Positions 1 through 8,890 of a stretch of 64,000 nt of DNA are shown here, in pieces. Source of the DNA: Hydrotalea sandarakina (GTDB lineage Bacteria > Bacteroidota > Bacteroidia > Chitinophagales > Chitinophagaceae); contig NZ_QKZV01000006.1 of assembly GCF_003254115.1 (NCBI RefSeq), positions 62,001-126,000 of the forward strand, read 5' to 3'. Made by a program: the position numbers and the translations under genes. Each line of letters opens with the position of its first letter. The stretch's first letter is position 1. The notes beneath the pieces were generated by a model. It saw only the letters and a list, made by a program, of their open reading frames with translations. It made no database searches and was not told the DNA's origin.

Positions 1-456
1 TTGACCACGCCCCCAACGTGGATCGCGAAAAATATTAATATTGGGAGTCCAAAATGTAAGTCCACCATACTGTTCATGTATTCCTCTCTTTACAGCTGCA
101 TTATACATAGCTCTTGCCTCATCAGATATAGCAGAAGCCTCAACAAAAGCAAGGCTGTCATTAAAAGTTGCAGCCATGCCAATTGCCTGAGGAAAAACTG
201 TAGCCAAACCTGAACGTGCAACTCCATGCAAGGCCTCATTCCACCAATTATATGCAGGAATATTCAGCCTGGGTATAGCAGGACTGCTATTCATCATTTG
301 TTGCACTTTTTCTTGCAAAGTCAATCTGCTCACCAAGTCGTGTACACGAGTTGAAATAGGCAAACGGGCATTTAAATAATCAGGGGTTTGAGCCAATACA
401 TTAATGACCGATAAATGCAGTAACAGCAAGCAGCAACTATAGAAAATTTTTTTCAT
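1..456 (-). CDS. GH3 family beta-glycosidase (beta-xylosidase/glucosidase type), N-terminal part
   Basis: This frame is open from an ATG at 456 to the left edge of the window, so only the first 152 residues are visible. It begins with a Sec signal peptide (MKKIFYSCC... ending VLAQ). The region after it carries typical glycoside hydrolase family 3 N-domain sequence: [11 protein letters not shown] near residue 43, [14 protein letters not shown] near 69-82, and [17 protein letters not shown] at the very edge. The family hydrolyses beta-linked glucosides or xylosides in the periplasm or outside the cell. Divergent orientation from a LacI regulator and a xylan operon suggests beta-xylosidase activity that finishes xylo-oligosaccharides. 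That is inference, because the catalytic Asp region lies outside the window. Family assignment is secure; substrate is not. Confidence 0.88.
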   Translation of the reverse strand, partial: MKKIFYSCCLLLLHLSVINVLAQTPDYLNARLPISTRVHDLVSRLTLQEKVQQMMNSSPAIPRLNIPAYNWWNEALHGVARSGLATVFPQAIGMAATFNDSLAFVEASAISDEARAMYNAAVKRGIHEQYGGLTFWTPNINIFRDPRWGRGQ

Positions 457-555
457 AAAGCAAGCATTTTGGGTATTTAAGCAGCGTAAAATTGGTATTT
501 ACGTAATTAAAAAGCTATCGTTAACAAAACGAATATAGAAAAGAATTTTAAAAAA

Positions 556-569
556 TGCAACCGATTGCA
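556..569. promoter_or_regulatory. Putative LacI-type operator 1 (divergent GH3/LacI intergenic region)
   Basis: TGCAACCGATTGCA is an imperfect 14-base palindrome with a central CG, the usual architecture of LacI/GalR-family operators. It lies about 100 bases upstream of the GH3 start and 57 bases upstream of the first LacI start. The same 13-base core recurs at 1684-1696 just before the second LacI gene. Binding is inferred from this repetition and from the adjacent regulators. Confidence 0.62.
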
Positions 570-625
570 AAATATTTTTCAAAAAAAATACAATTACCTT
601 GTTCAAAAGTTATAACATTGTTTGT

Positions 626-1648
626 ATGAAGCAGGATAAAGAAGTTACCATATATGATATTGCGGACTATTTAAACATTTCAGCAGCAACGGTTAGTCGC
701 GGCTTGAAAGACCATCCTACTATTAATAAGAAAACAAAAAAGAAAATACTAGAAGCAGCCCAAAAATTAGGTTATAGAAGCAACGCATTTGCCAGCAATT
801 TGCGAACCAAACAAAGTAAAACCATAGGAGTTATTGTACCTCGGCTAAACAGTTACTTTATGTCAACTGTTATAGCAGGTATTGAAAGCATTGCTAATGA
901 AGAAGGATACCAACTCATCATCAGTCAATCACAAGAAGATGAACAAAAAGAAGCAGCTAACGCAATAACATTATTTAACAGCAGGGTTGATGGAATAATG
1001 GTTTCATTAGCAGCCAACACAAAAACCACCGATCATTTCAAACCATTTTTGGAAAAAAACATCCCCATTGTTTACTTTGACAGAGTAGTTGAAACACCTG
1101 ATTCATTAACTATTTCAATTGATAATTATAAGGCTGCTTTTGAAGTTACCCAACACTTAATCGACAAGGGTTGTAAGCGCATTTTACACCTTGGGGGAAA
1201 CGTAAATAGGAATGTTTATGCAGACAGACTTGCGGGCTATAAAGCTGCTTTAAAACAAGCAGGATTGCCTACCCCGGATAACCTTGTTTTTTTTAGCAAT
1301 CTTAGTGAAGACGCAGGCGTGGAAGCTGCTAATTATATTAACAATCTAAAACAGAAGCCGGATGCAGTATTTTCTGCCAATGATACCTGTGCTGCTTATT
1401 GTATGATTCGTTTAAAACAACTAGGCTATAAAATTCCCGGCAACTTTTTGTTTGCGGGATTCAATAATGACCCAATCAGCAAAGTAGTAGAACCCAATTT
1501 AACCACCATAGCTTATCCCGGTTATCCAATGGGGCAAATTGCAGCCACCCATTTAATTAATCACCTCAAAGGCATTGCCGATATAAGCAGTACAAACAGT
1601 GTGTTATTGCGGCATGAATTAATTGTGCGTGCCTCTACTCAAAAATAA
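626..1648 (+). CDS. LacI/GalR family transcriptional regulator (first of a tandem pair)
   Basis: This is a 340-residue transcription factor. The N-terminal LacI helix-turn-helix is clear (EVTIYDIADYLNISAATVSRG, followed by a hinge helix around GYRSNAFASNLR). A periplasmic-binding-protein-like sugar sensor domain follows, including the KTIGVIVPRLNSYF strand and a FAGFNNDPISKVVEPNLTTIAYP segment. I start at ATG 626; a TTG at 599 would add nine residues that do not belong to the HTH fold. A palindrome at 556-569 lies upstream. Its neighbour at 1699 is a paralogue with very similar HTH and effector regions. It most likely responds to a xylan-derived sugar or uronate and controls the flanking GH3 and/or xylan operon. 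The ligand cannot be read from the sequence. Confidence 0.9.
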   Translation: MKQDKEVTIYDIADYLNISAATVSRGLKDHPTINKKTKKKILEAAQKLGYRSNAFASNLRTKQSKTIGVIVPRLNSYFMSTVIAGIESIANEEGYQLIISQSQEDEQKEAANAITLFNSRVDGIMVSLAANTKTTDHFKPFLEKNIPIVYFDRVVETPDSLTISIDNYKAAFEVTQHLIDKGCKRILHLGGNVNRNVYADRLAGYKAALKQAGLPTPDNLVFFSNLSEDAGVEAANYINNLKQKPDAVFSANDTCAAYCMIRLKQLGYKIPGNFLFAGFNNDPISKVVEPNLTTIAYPGYPMGQIAATHLINHLKGIADISSTNSVLLRHELIVRASTQK

Positions 1649-1683
1649 AAATTTGCAAAATCAATTATATTTTAGAAATTTAC

Positions 1684-1696
1684 GCAACCGATTGCA
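1684..1696. promoter_or_regulatory. Putative LacI-type operator 2, directly in front of the xylan operon
   Basis: GCAACCGATTGCA repeats the core of the palindrome at 556-569 exactly and ends 2 bases before the ATG of the second LacI gene. A TTTG at 1652-1655 followed after 19 bases by a weak -7-like GAAATTTA (1675-1682) would place the transcription start inside this site, so repressor binding could block initiation. The promoter reading is tentative; the repeat itself is directly visible. Confidence 0.62.
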
Positions 1697-1698
1697 TT

Positions 1699-2769
1699 AT
1701 GAATCCAAAAAAAGATGTTACCATTTACGATATTGCCAAACAGTTGAACATTTCCACTTCAACGGTTAGCAGGGCATTGCAAAACCATCCTGCAATAAAT
1801 AAATTAACCAAGAAAAAGGTAATTGCTACTGCGAAAGAAATTGGCTATCAATACAACACATTCGCCGGTAATTTGAGAAAAAAATCAACCAGCATCATCG
1901 GAGTAATGGTGCATGAGTTGAATAGTAACTTCATTACTTCCGTATTAGCCGGTATAGAAAAAGTAACTTCAGAAGCAGGCTACGACATTATTATTGCCCA
2001 CTCATCGGAAAGTTATACAAAAGAATCAGCTAATGCTTTGAACCTATTTCACAAAAGAGTGGATGGATTAATTGCTTCATTAGCCTATGATACTAAAAAT
2101 TTAGACCATTATTTACCCTTTCATCAGAAAGGCATTCCCGTTGTATTTTTCGACCGTGTGGAACCTTCTGATAAAAGTACCGTAGTGGTAATTGACAACA
2201 CCAAATGTGGATACCAGGCCACAAAACATTTAATTGAACAGGGATGCAAACGCATTGCCCATATTACCGGAAACCTGAGTAGAAATGTTTATGCCCATCG
2301 CTTTCAAGGATATAAAAAAGCTTTAACTGAACATCATTTACCATTCGATAAAAAACTTTTAATTGTGAATGACTTGGGCGAAGAAGCTGCAAGAAATGCA
2401 ACACTGCAACTGCTCCGATTACCATCTTTACCCGATGGCATTTTTATAACAAACGATTTTACTGCCGCTGTAGTAATTCAAACACTGAAGGAGAATGGCA
2501 TTGTTGTTCCTGATGATATTGCCATTGTTGGATTTAACAATGATGCCATCAGTAAATTAATTGAACCTAAAATTACCACAATTAACTATCCGGGCATTGA
2601 AATGGGTGAAATAGCAGCAAGACAACTCATTGCTAATTTGAAAGGTGAAGAAAATGTTCAATTAACCAATACAATTATCATTCGTTCAGATTTAATAATA
2701 AGAGAATCATCATTAAAAAAGCATACACCACTAAGCATAGCATCCAACAATAACGCAAATAAGAAATAG
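1699..2769 (+). CDS. LacI/GalR family transcriptional regulator (second of tandem pair, first gene of xylan operon)
   Basis: This 356-residue regulator has the LacI helix-turn-helix (DVTIYDIAKQLNISTSTVSRA) and a sugar-binding sensor domain ending in IVGFNNDAISKLIEPKITTINYPG and a dimerisation/C-terminal segment. It resembles the preceding gene along its whole length, so the two are tandem paralogues. It has a longer, polar, lysine- and asparagine-rich C-terminal tail. The stop codon is separated from the next gene (SDR) by two bases, which makes this regulator the likely first cistron of the SDR-GH115-esterase-CE4-GH10-GH43 operon. The operator-like palindrome at 1684-1696 sits immediately upstream, so autoregulation of the whole operon is likely. 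The effector is unknown. Confidence 0.9.
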   Translation: MNPKKDVTIYDIAKQLNISTSTVSRALQNHPAINKLTKKKVIATAKEIGYQYNTFAGNLRKKSTSIIGVMVHELNSNFITSVLAGIEKVTSEAGYDIIIAHSSESYTKESANALNLFHKRVDGLIASLAYDTKNLDHYLPFHQKGIPVVFFDRVEPSDKSTVVVIDNTKCGYQATKHLIEQGCKRIAHITGNLSRNVYAHRFQGYKKALTEHHLPFDKKLLIVNDLGEEAARNATLQLLRLPSLPDGIFITNDFTAAVVIQTLKENGIVVPDDIAIVGFNNDAISKLIEPKITTINYPGIEMGEIAARQLIANLKGEENVQLTNTIIIRSDLIIRESSLKKHTPLSIASNNNANKK

Positions 2770-2771
2770 CC

Positions 2772-3521
2772 ATGGAAATGAAAATTGGAAAAACAGCAAT
2801 AGTTACCGGAGGAGCATCGGGAATAGGCTTTGCTATTGCAAAAAAATTTACGGAAAATAATATTAGAACCATTATTATTGGAAGAGATGAGCAAAAATTA
2901 CATACAGCTGCAAATGAACTCGGAAATTTATGCATCCCAATTACATTCAACTTAAACAATATTGATGCGATTGATGATAAAGTGCAAGAAATTTTGCAAG
3001 AATATGGCAATATTGACATATTAGTGAATAATGCCGGTATTAACCTAAAAAAAGATTTTACCCAAGTTTCTATAACAGAATTTCAATCTATCTTAAACAC
3101 CAATGTTACGGCAGTTTTTGCCATTTCACAGTCGGTAGTGAAACGCATGATTCCGCAAAAAAAAGGAATTATTATTAATATAAGTTCCATGGCTTCTCGC
3201 TATGGTTTGCCAAAAGTAATTGCATATACCGCTTCAAAATCTGCTATTGAAGGAATGACTCGTGCCATGGCTGTTGAACTTTCGCCAATGGGTATCCGTA
3301 TTAATTGCATTGCGCCCGGATTTATTGCAACAGAAATGAGCGCAAAGGCATTAAATAATGATGCAGAAAGAATGAATAAAGTAATTGCCCGAACCCCAAT
3401 GGGTAAACTGGGTATGCCGGAAGATGTAGCGGATGCTGCATTCTTTTTAGCATCAGATGAAGCAAAATTCATAACCGGTACAATTTTAACTGTTGATGGT
3501 GGAAATGCAATAGGTTTTTAA
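2772..3521 (+). CDS. Short-chain dehydrogenase/reductase (SDR), classical type
   Basis: This 249-residue cytosolic NAD(P)-dependent oxidoreductase has all classical SDR landmarks: the TGGASGIG nucleotide-binding loop at residues 12-19, NNAG at 86-89, Ser 138/139 (INISS), and the YxxxK pair Tyr152/Lys156 (YTASK). It follows the LacI gene by two bases and precedes GH115 by 13 bases, so it is co-transcribed with the glucuronoxylan enzymes. Homologous SDRs include 3-oxoacyl-ACP reductases and gluconate/sugar dehydrogenases. Given the context, action on a sugar or uronate released from xylan is more plausible than a role in fatty acid synthesis, but the substrate is inference. No signal peptide is present, unlike its downstream neighbours, so it acts after uptake. 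Confidence 0.87.
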   Translation: MEMKIGKTAIVTGGASGIGFAIAKKFTENNIRTIIIGRDEQKLHTAANELGNLCIPITFNLNNIDAIDDKVQEILQEYGNIDILVNNAGINLKKDFTQVSITEFQSILNTNVTAVFAISQSVVKRMIPQKKGIIINISSMASRYGLPKVIAYTASKSAIEGMTRAMAVELSPMGIRINCIAPGFIATEMSAKALNNDAERMNKVIARTPMGKLGMPEDVADAAFFLASDEAKFITGTILTVDGGNAIGF

Positions 3522-3534
3522 AAAACATTTCATC

Positions 3535-6123
3535 ATGAAAAATGTATTCATATTAATTTTTGCTTGTTTTATATCAACTATTTTGCATGCTCAAAATATT
3601 GTTGCATTTACCCAACAAAAAGATAATTGGCAACTATGGAATAATAATGATCCTTTATACATTTACACAGACTCTACCGATGACTGGTTGGTACAAAAAT
3701 CGGCCGCATTTTTACAAAGCGATTTAAAAGCAGTTACTCATAAAAACATTTACATTACACACAACTTATCATCTGTAAAGGGAAATGTTATCATAATTGG
3801 AACGATTAAAGCCTCTGCTACATTACACAAATTATCTGCAGAAAACAAAATCAACTTAAATTCTTTACAAAATCAATGGGAGGCATTTCAAATTAAAACC
3901 ATACAAAATTTACTTCCCAATAAATATCATGCACTCATTATAGCGGGAAGTGATAAACGCGGGGCGGCTTATGGTGTATTTGAAATTTCGAAACAAGCCG
4001 GTATTTCACCTTGGTATTGGTGGGCAGATGTTCCTATTATCCCACATCAAAATATCTATGTAAAAAACGGAACCTACCTCTTTCCCTCACCTTCCGTACA
4101 ATACAGAGGAATTTTTATAAATGATGAAGCACCAGCATTTTCAGGTTGGACAAAAGAAAAATTTGGTGGGGTGAATCACTTGGTATATGAAAAGGTATTT
4201 GAATTACTATTGCGCTTAAAGGCTAACTATTTATGGCCCGCCATGTGGGGAAATGCTTTTAATGATGATGATACACTTAACCCAATTCTTGCTAATCAAT
4301 ATGGCATTGTTATGGGCACATCACATCATGAGCCCATGTTACGTGCGCAGCAAGAATGGAAGCGCTATGGCAAAGGCGCATGGAACTATCAAACCAACCA
4401 GGCTGTATTAGATTCTTTTTGGAAAAAAGGAATTGAAAATATGGGTAACCATGAAAGCATTGTTACCATTGGCATGCGTGGCGATGGCGATGAGCCCATG
4501 ACCGAAGGCACTGCAACAGCATTATTAGAAAAAATTGTAGCCAGGCAACGACAAATTATTGAATCAGTAACGCATAAACCTGCTTCAGCTACCCCGCAAC
4601 TGTGGGCATTATATAAAGAGGTACAGGACTACTATGATAAAGGCATGCGCGTTCCCGATGATGTTACCTTATTGCTTTGCGACGATAACTGGGGGAATAT
4701 TAGAAGAGTACCGAAACTGTCAGACACAAGCAGAAAGGGCGGATTTGGCATGTATTACCATTTTGATTATGTAGGTGATCCAAGAAATTATAAATGGATT
4801 AACACCAACAACATTTTCAGAGTGTGGGAACAAATGCATTTGGCTTACGATTATCATATAAGAAAAATTTGGATAGTTAACGTTGGCGATATTAAGCCTA
4901 TGGAATTGCCTATTAGTTTCTTTTTAGATTATGCCTGGAACACGAATAAATGGCATGCAAATAACCTGGAAGAATTTCATGAAAAATGGGCAGAACAACA
5001 ATTCGGAGCAACATTCAAAAAACAAATTGCACAAATTTTAATTTTATATGCCCAATATAATAGTCGCAGAAAACCGGAATTACTTTCGCCTGAAACTTAT
5101 AGCCTTCAACACTATCACGAATTTGAAACAGTGGTTACCGAATACAACCAATTATCTGAAAAAGCGCAAAAAATATATCAACAATTAAAACCTGAATACA
5201 AAGATGCTTATTATCAATTAGTATTATATCCGGTTATGGCAAGTGCCAATTTAAACAGCATGTATTTAGCAGCTGCAAAAAACCGCTGGTTTGCGAATCA
5301 AAATAATATTACAGCTGCGAAACTATATGGTGACAGTGTGCGATATTTTTATGAACAAGACTCTTTAATGGCCTATTATTATAACCATGAACTGGCAAAT
5401 GGGAAATGGAATCACATGATGGATCAAACACATATTGGTTATACCTATTGGCAACAACCGCCCGTCAATAAAATGCCGGATATTTATACATCACCGTTCA
5501 ATGAAAGTCAGGGAAACAAGTTATACACAAACAACATTTCAAAGAAAATAAATTCCTATAACAAACTGCCGAATAAGCTTCCATCCTTCAAATGGAAATA
5601 TTTTATAGCCGATAGTGGTTACGTATCTATACATGCCACCAATTATGCATCACTACAAGAAAAAAATGGTATGCATTGGCAAAAAATCCCTTTCATTGGT
5701 AAAACAGATGGTGGTATTACTGCCTTTCCCGTTACAGCACCCGAACAACCCATTAACAACAATGCCACCACGTTAACCTATTATTTTTACAGTTCTGATA
5801 CCGGGAAAATTAAAATTTATACCTACTGTTCCCCTACCCTCAATATTCATCATGATGATGGCTTGAAATATGGCATTGCAGTTGATGATGCACCCGTTCA
5901 AATTATTTCAATTAACAAAAACGATGATAATCCGCAAATTTGGGCAAAGTGGGTGGCAAATAATATCATCATCAATCCTTCTGAACATTATTTATCAAAA
6001 CCCGGTATTCACAAAATAACTTTCACACTGATAAACACAGCAATTGTATTACAAAAAATCGTAGTGGACTTAGGCGGATTAGAGGAAAGTTATTTAGGTC
6101 CACCCGAATCAAAATTGCAATAA
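3535..6123 (+). CDS. GH115 alpha-(4-O-methyl)-glucuronidase
   Basis: This 862-residue secreted enzyme has a Sec signal peptide (about residues 1-20, ending LHAQ). Family 115 hallmarks are visible: an N-terminal domain with GSDKRGAAYGVFEISKQAG, then WYWWADVP, VQYRGIFINDEAP, LWPAMWGNAF and GTSHHEPM near residue 262, followed by the long helical and C-terminal beta-sandwich regions. GH115 enzymes remove (4-O-methyl-)glucuronic acid side chains from internal as well as terminal xylose units of glucuronoxylan. Length matches the family. It lies 13 bases after the SDR and one base before the esterase gene. With the GH10 and two putative deacetylases downstream, the operon is equipped to strip acetyl and glucuronyl decorations before cutting the backbone. 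Confidence 0.93.
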   Translation: MKNVFILIFACFISTILHAQNIVAFTQQKDNWQLWNNNDPLYIYTDSTDDWLVQKSAAFLQSDLKAVTHKNIYITHNLSSVKGNVIIIGTIKASATLHKLSAENKINLNSLQNQWEAFQIKTIQNLLPNKYHALIIAGSDKRGAAYGVFEISKQAGISPWYWWADVPIIPHQNIYVKNGTYLFPSPSVQYRGIFINDEAPAFSGWTKEKFGGVNHLVYEKVFELLLRLKANYLWPAMWGNAFNDDDTLNPILANQYGIVMGTSHHEPMLRAQQEWKRYGKGAWNYQTNQAVLDSFWKKGIENMGNHESIVTIGMRGDGDEPMTEGTATALLEKIVARQRQIIESVTHKPASATPQLWALYKEVQDYYDKGMRVPDDVTLLLCDDNWGNIRRVPKLSDTSRKGGFGMYYHFDYVGDPRNYKWINTNNIFRVWEQMHLAYDYHIRKIWIVNVGDIKPMELPISFFLDYAWNTNKWHANNLEEFHEKWAEQQFGATFKKQIAQILILYAQYNSRRKPELLSPETYSLQHYHEFETVVTEYNQLSEKAQKIYQQLKPEYKDAYYQLVLYPVMASANLNSMYLAAAKNRWFANQNNITAAKLYGDSVRYFYEQDSLMAYYYNHELANGKWNHMMDQTHIGYTYWQQPPVNKMPDIYTSPFNESQGNKLYTNNISKKINSYNKLPNKLPSFKWKYFIADSGYVSIHATNYASLQEKNGMHWQKIPFIGKTDGGITAFPVTAPEQPINNNATTLTYYFYSSDTGKIKIYTYCSPTLNIHHDDGLKYGIAVDDAPVQIISINKNDDNPQIWAKWVANNIIINPSEHYLSKPGIHKITFTLINTAIVLQKIVVDLGGLEESYLGPPESKLQ

Positions 6124-6124
6124 A

Positions 6125-8062
6125 ATGAAATACTTTTTCACCATATTAATTTTGCTTTTCATTAGTTGCGCAATACCTGCAAAAGCAAATGTATCGCTTC
6201 CAACATTGGTCAGCGACAGTATGATATTACAAAGAAATACCCCTATTAAAATTTGGGGCTGGGCAAGTCCGGGAGAAAAAGTGTCCATCCAATTATTGAA
6301 TAAAACTTTTAAAACACAAACAAAACCTAATGGTGAATGGGAAATTATATTTCCTTCTCAAAATACCGGTGGCCCATATACAATGGTCATTAAAGGTAAA
6401 AACGTTATCACCATTCATGATATTTATTTTGGTGATGTTTGGCTTTGTTCAGGGCAATCGAATATGGTGCATCAATTAGGCATTCACCTATATACCTATG
6501 CTAATGAATTGAAACACACAAACAATAGCTTTATACGACAATTTGCCGTTCCTGTACATGCTAATTTACAATTCGCTGATTCTAATACTTTAAAAAGTGA
6601 ATGGCATACTGCACAGGGTAATAATTTATTGCAATTTTCTGCCGTTGCTTTCTTTTTTGCACAACAGTTATACGAGAAATACAAGGTTCCGATTGGTATC
6701 ATAAATGCCAGTTCCGGTGGTACACCTATTGAAGCTTGGATGAGCATATCCGTTCTAGAAAACTTCCCCGATATTGATCAATTAATTCAAAAAAATAAAG
6801 ACACTGCATACATTCATCAACTGGAAAAATCTATCGCTGCTAATAATCAAATCATTCAAAAAAATTTAGCAAAAGACAAAGGCATTTCCGAAAATCCAAA
6901 GTGGTACCAAACTGATTATAAACCTATAAATTGGCATAACATAAATGTTCCGGGATATTGGAATGATCAAAGTATTCCTAACGTACATGGCATTGTGTGG
7001 TATAGAAGAACAATAATGTTAGCACCCACAATGGAAGGCCAACAAGCTCAATTAGCATTAGGAAGAATAGTAAACGCCGATGAGGTTTATATAAACGGAA
7101 AATTAATTGGCCAAACCGGATATGAGTATCCGCAACGCTATTATAATATTCCTGCAGGCATATTAAAAGGGGGAAACAATACTATTGTAGTTAAAATTAC
7201 GGCATTACAAGGAAAAGGCGGATTTGTAACTGATAAGCCATATTATCTAACAAACGGTGCAGACACTATACAATTAGCAGGCACCTGGCAATATAAAGTT
7301 GGGCTTGCGCTTACACCCAATCAAACGCACACACAATATTTTAATGCAGAATATCAACCCACTGCATTATATAATGGAATGATTGCACCTATTACGCCAT
7401 ATGCCATAAAGGGTGTGTTATGGTATCAGGGCGAAAGTAATACGGGAAACACCAAGCAGTATGCTCAACTATTACCGGCATTTATTAATGATTGGCGACA
7501 AAAATGGCATAATGAAAATTTACCTTTCATTATTATACAGTTACCCAATTTCGGACCTATTGATGAACTTCCTGTTGAAAGTGGTTGGGCACAACTACGT
7601 GAAGTTCAAATGAATGCACTAAAAATTGCTAACACAGCATTGGTAGTAACAATTGACTTGGGTGAATGGAATGACATCCATCCTTCCAGAAAAAAAGAGG
7701 TAGGACAACGTGCAGCCCTTGCTGCAGAAAAATTGGTATATGGAAATAATAACATTATATCAAGCGGTCCTATTTTTCAAGCGGCAGAAATTAAAAACGA
7801 CTCTATCATTATTCATTTTTCAAATGTGGGAAGTGGTTTAACCACTTTAGAAAACCAGCCCTTAAACAGATTTTCAATTGCCGGATCCAATAAAAAATTT
7901 GTTTGGGCCAATGCTAAAATTGAGCATAATACAGTTGTAGTATGGAATAAAAACATTAGCCATCCTTTATATGTACGATATGCATGGGCTGACAATCCCA
8001 TGGATGCTAACTTATATAATGTTGAAGGATTACCCGCCAGTCCATTTAGAACCGATCAATAA
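6125..8062 (+). CDS. Sialate O-acetylesterase family (SGNH) carbohydrate esterase, likely acetylxylan esterase
   Basis: This 645-residue secreted protein begins with a signal peptide (MKYFFTILILLFISCAIPAKA). It has the GDVWLCSGQSNM block at residues 103-114 with the likely nucleophile Ser112, a VLWYQGESNT block, and a DLGEWNDIHPSRK block supplying Asp/His. A jelly-roll carbohydrate-binding-like insertion lies in the middle (WNDQSIPNVHGIVWYRRTI through NNTIVVKI). This long architecture is typical of the DUF303/SASA family. Members hydrolyse O-acetyl esters from sialic acids or plant polysaccharides. No sialic acid genes are nearby, while xylan enzymes flank it on both sides, so deacetylation of xylan is the more likely role. 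The gene starts one base after GH115. Confidence 0.88.
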   Translation: MKYFFTILILLFISCAIPAKANVSLPTLVSDSMILQRNTPIKIWGWASPGEKVSIQLLNKTFKTQTKPNGEWEIIFPSQNTGGPYTMVIKGKNVITIHDIYFGDVWLCSGQSNMVHQLGIHLYTYANELKHTNNSFIRQFAVPVHANLQFADSNTLKSEWHTAQGNNLLQFSAVAFFFAQQLYEKYKVPIGIINASSGGTPIEAWMSISVLENFPDIDQLIQKNKDTAYIHQLEKSIAANNQIIQKNLAKDKGISENPKWYQTDYKPINWHNINVPGYWNDQSIPNVHGIVWYRRTIMLAPTMEGQQAQLALGRIVNADEVYINGKLIGQTGYEYPQRYYNIPAGILKGGNNTIVVKITALQGKGGFVTDKPYYLTNGADTIQLAGTWQYKVGLALTPNQTHTQYFNAEYQPTALYNGMIAPITPYAIKGVLWYQGESNTGNTKQYAQLLPAFINDWRQKWHNENLPFIIIQLPNFGPIDELPVESGWAQLREVQMNALKIANTALVVTIDLGEWNDIHPSRKKEVGQRAALAAEKLVYGNNNIISSGPIFQAAEIKNDSIIIHFSNVGSGLTTLENQPLNRFSIAGSNKKFVWANAKIEHNTVVVWNKNISHPLYVRYAWADNPMDANLYNVEGLPASPFRTDQ

Positions 8063-8069
8063 AAATATT

Positions 8070-8864
8070 ATGAAAATTATTTTATCAATACTTACACTTT
8101 TTGCTGTTAATATGATTGCAGCACAAACAGAAAAAACTTGGAATAACAAATCATGTGCAGTGGTATTGACTTATGATGACGGATTAAATATTGACATTAA
8201 AAATGTACTTCCCGCTCTCGACTCTGTTCAACTAAAAGGTACATTTTATATTTCTGATTATTTTAATGGACTAAATGCACAGTTGCCAAGCTGGAAAAAA
8301 GCCGCTGCGAATGGCCATGAATTAGGTAATCATACTATTTGGCACCCTTGTAATAGCCAATTACCGGGCAGAAGTTTTGTTCAACCCGACTACGATTTGG
8401 CCACCTACACAGTAAAACGTATGGTGAATGAAATATTAGCCATGAATAATTTATTAAAAGCTATTGATGGACAAACCACCAGAACCTTTGCTTATCCATG
8501 TGGCGATACAAAAATTCATGATACAGACTATTTAGCTTCCTTACACCAAACTTTTATTGCTGCAAGAGGCGTAACACCAATGATGCAAACAATTGATCAA
8601 ATTGATTTATACAATATTGGGTGCTATGGCATGAATGGGCAATCGGGTAAAGAAATGATTGATTTAGTGAAACAAGCACAACGTACACACACATTATTGG
8701 TTTTCCTATTTCATGGAGTTGGAGGAGAGCATAGTTTAAATGTTAGTGTGAATGCGCATCATGAACTGTTGCAATATTTGAAGCAAAATGAATCAACAAT
8801 TTGGGTAGCCCCCCTAAAAACAGTGGCTGCTTATATTAAAGCACATCAAAATAAAACCAAATAA
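8070..8864 (+). CDS. Polysaccharide deacetylase (NodB/CE4-like)
   Basis: This 264-residue secreted protein starts at ATG 8070, which gives a clean signal peptide (MKIILSILTLFAVNMIAAQ). The frame is open upstream to 7971, but that part overlaps the esterase gene and has no signal sequence. The CE4 metal/catalytic motif TYDDG is at residues 35-38 (Asp36/Asp37), and GNHTIWHPC provides His88 and His92. FAYPCGD matches motif 3, with PCG in place of the usual PYG. CE4 enzymes are metal-dependent deacetylases of xylan, chitin or peptidoglycan. Its position between the SGNH esterase and the GH10 xylanase argues for acetylxylan. Having two unrelated deacetylase families in one operon suggests attack on differently placed acetyl groups. 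Confidence 0.86.
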   Translation: MKIILSILTLFAVNMIAAQTEKTWNNKSCAVVLTYDDGLNIDIKNVLPALDSVQLKGTFYISDYFNGLNAQLPSWKKAAANGHELGNHTIWHPCNSQLPGRSFVQPDYDLATYTVKRMVNEILAMNNLLKAIDGQTTRTFAYPCGDTKIHDTDYLASLHQTFIAARGVTPMMQTIDQIDLYNIGCYGMNGQSGKEMIDLVKQAQRTHTLLVFLFHGVGGEHSLNVSVNAHHELLQYLKQNESTIWVAPLKTVAAYIKAHQNKTK

Positions 8865-8890
8865 ATTCATCAATACAAATATTAGCTTAC

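Noticed and set aside
7971-8069. Upstream extension of the CE4 deacetylase frame
   Set aside because: It overlaps the end of the esterase gene and lacks a signal peptide, while ATG 8070 gives a perfect one.
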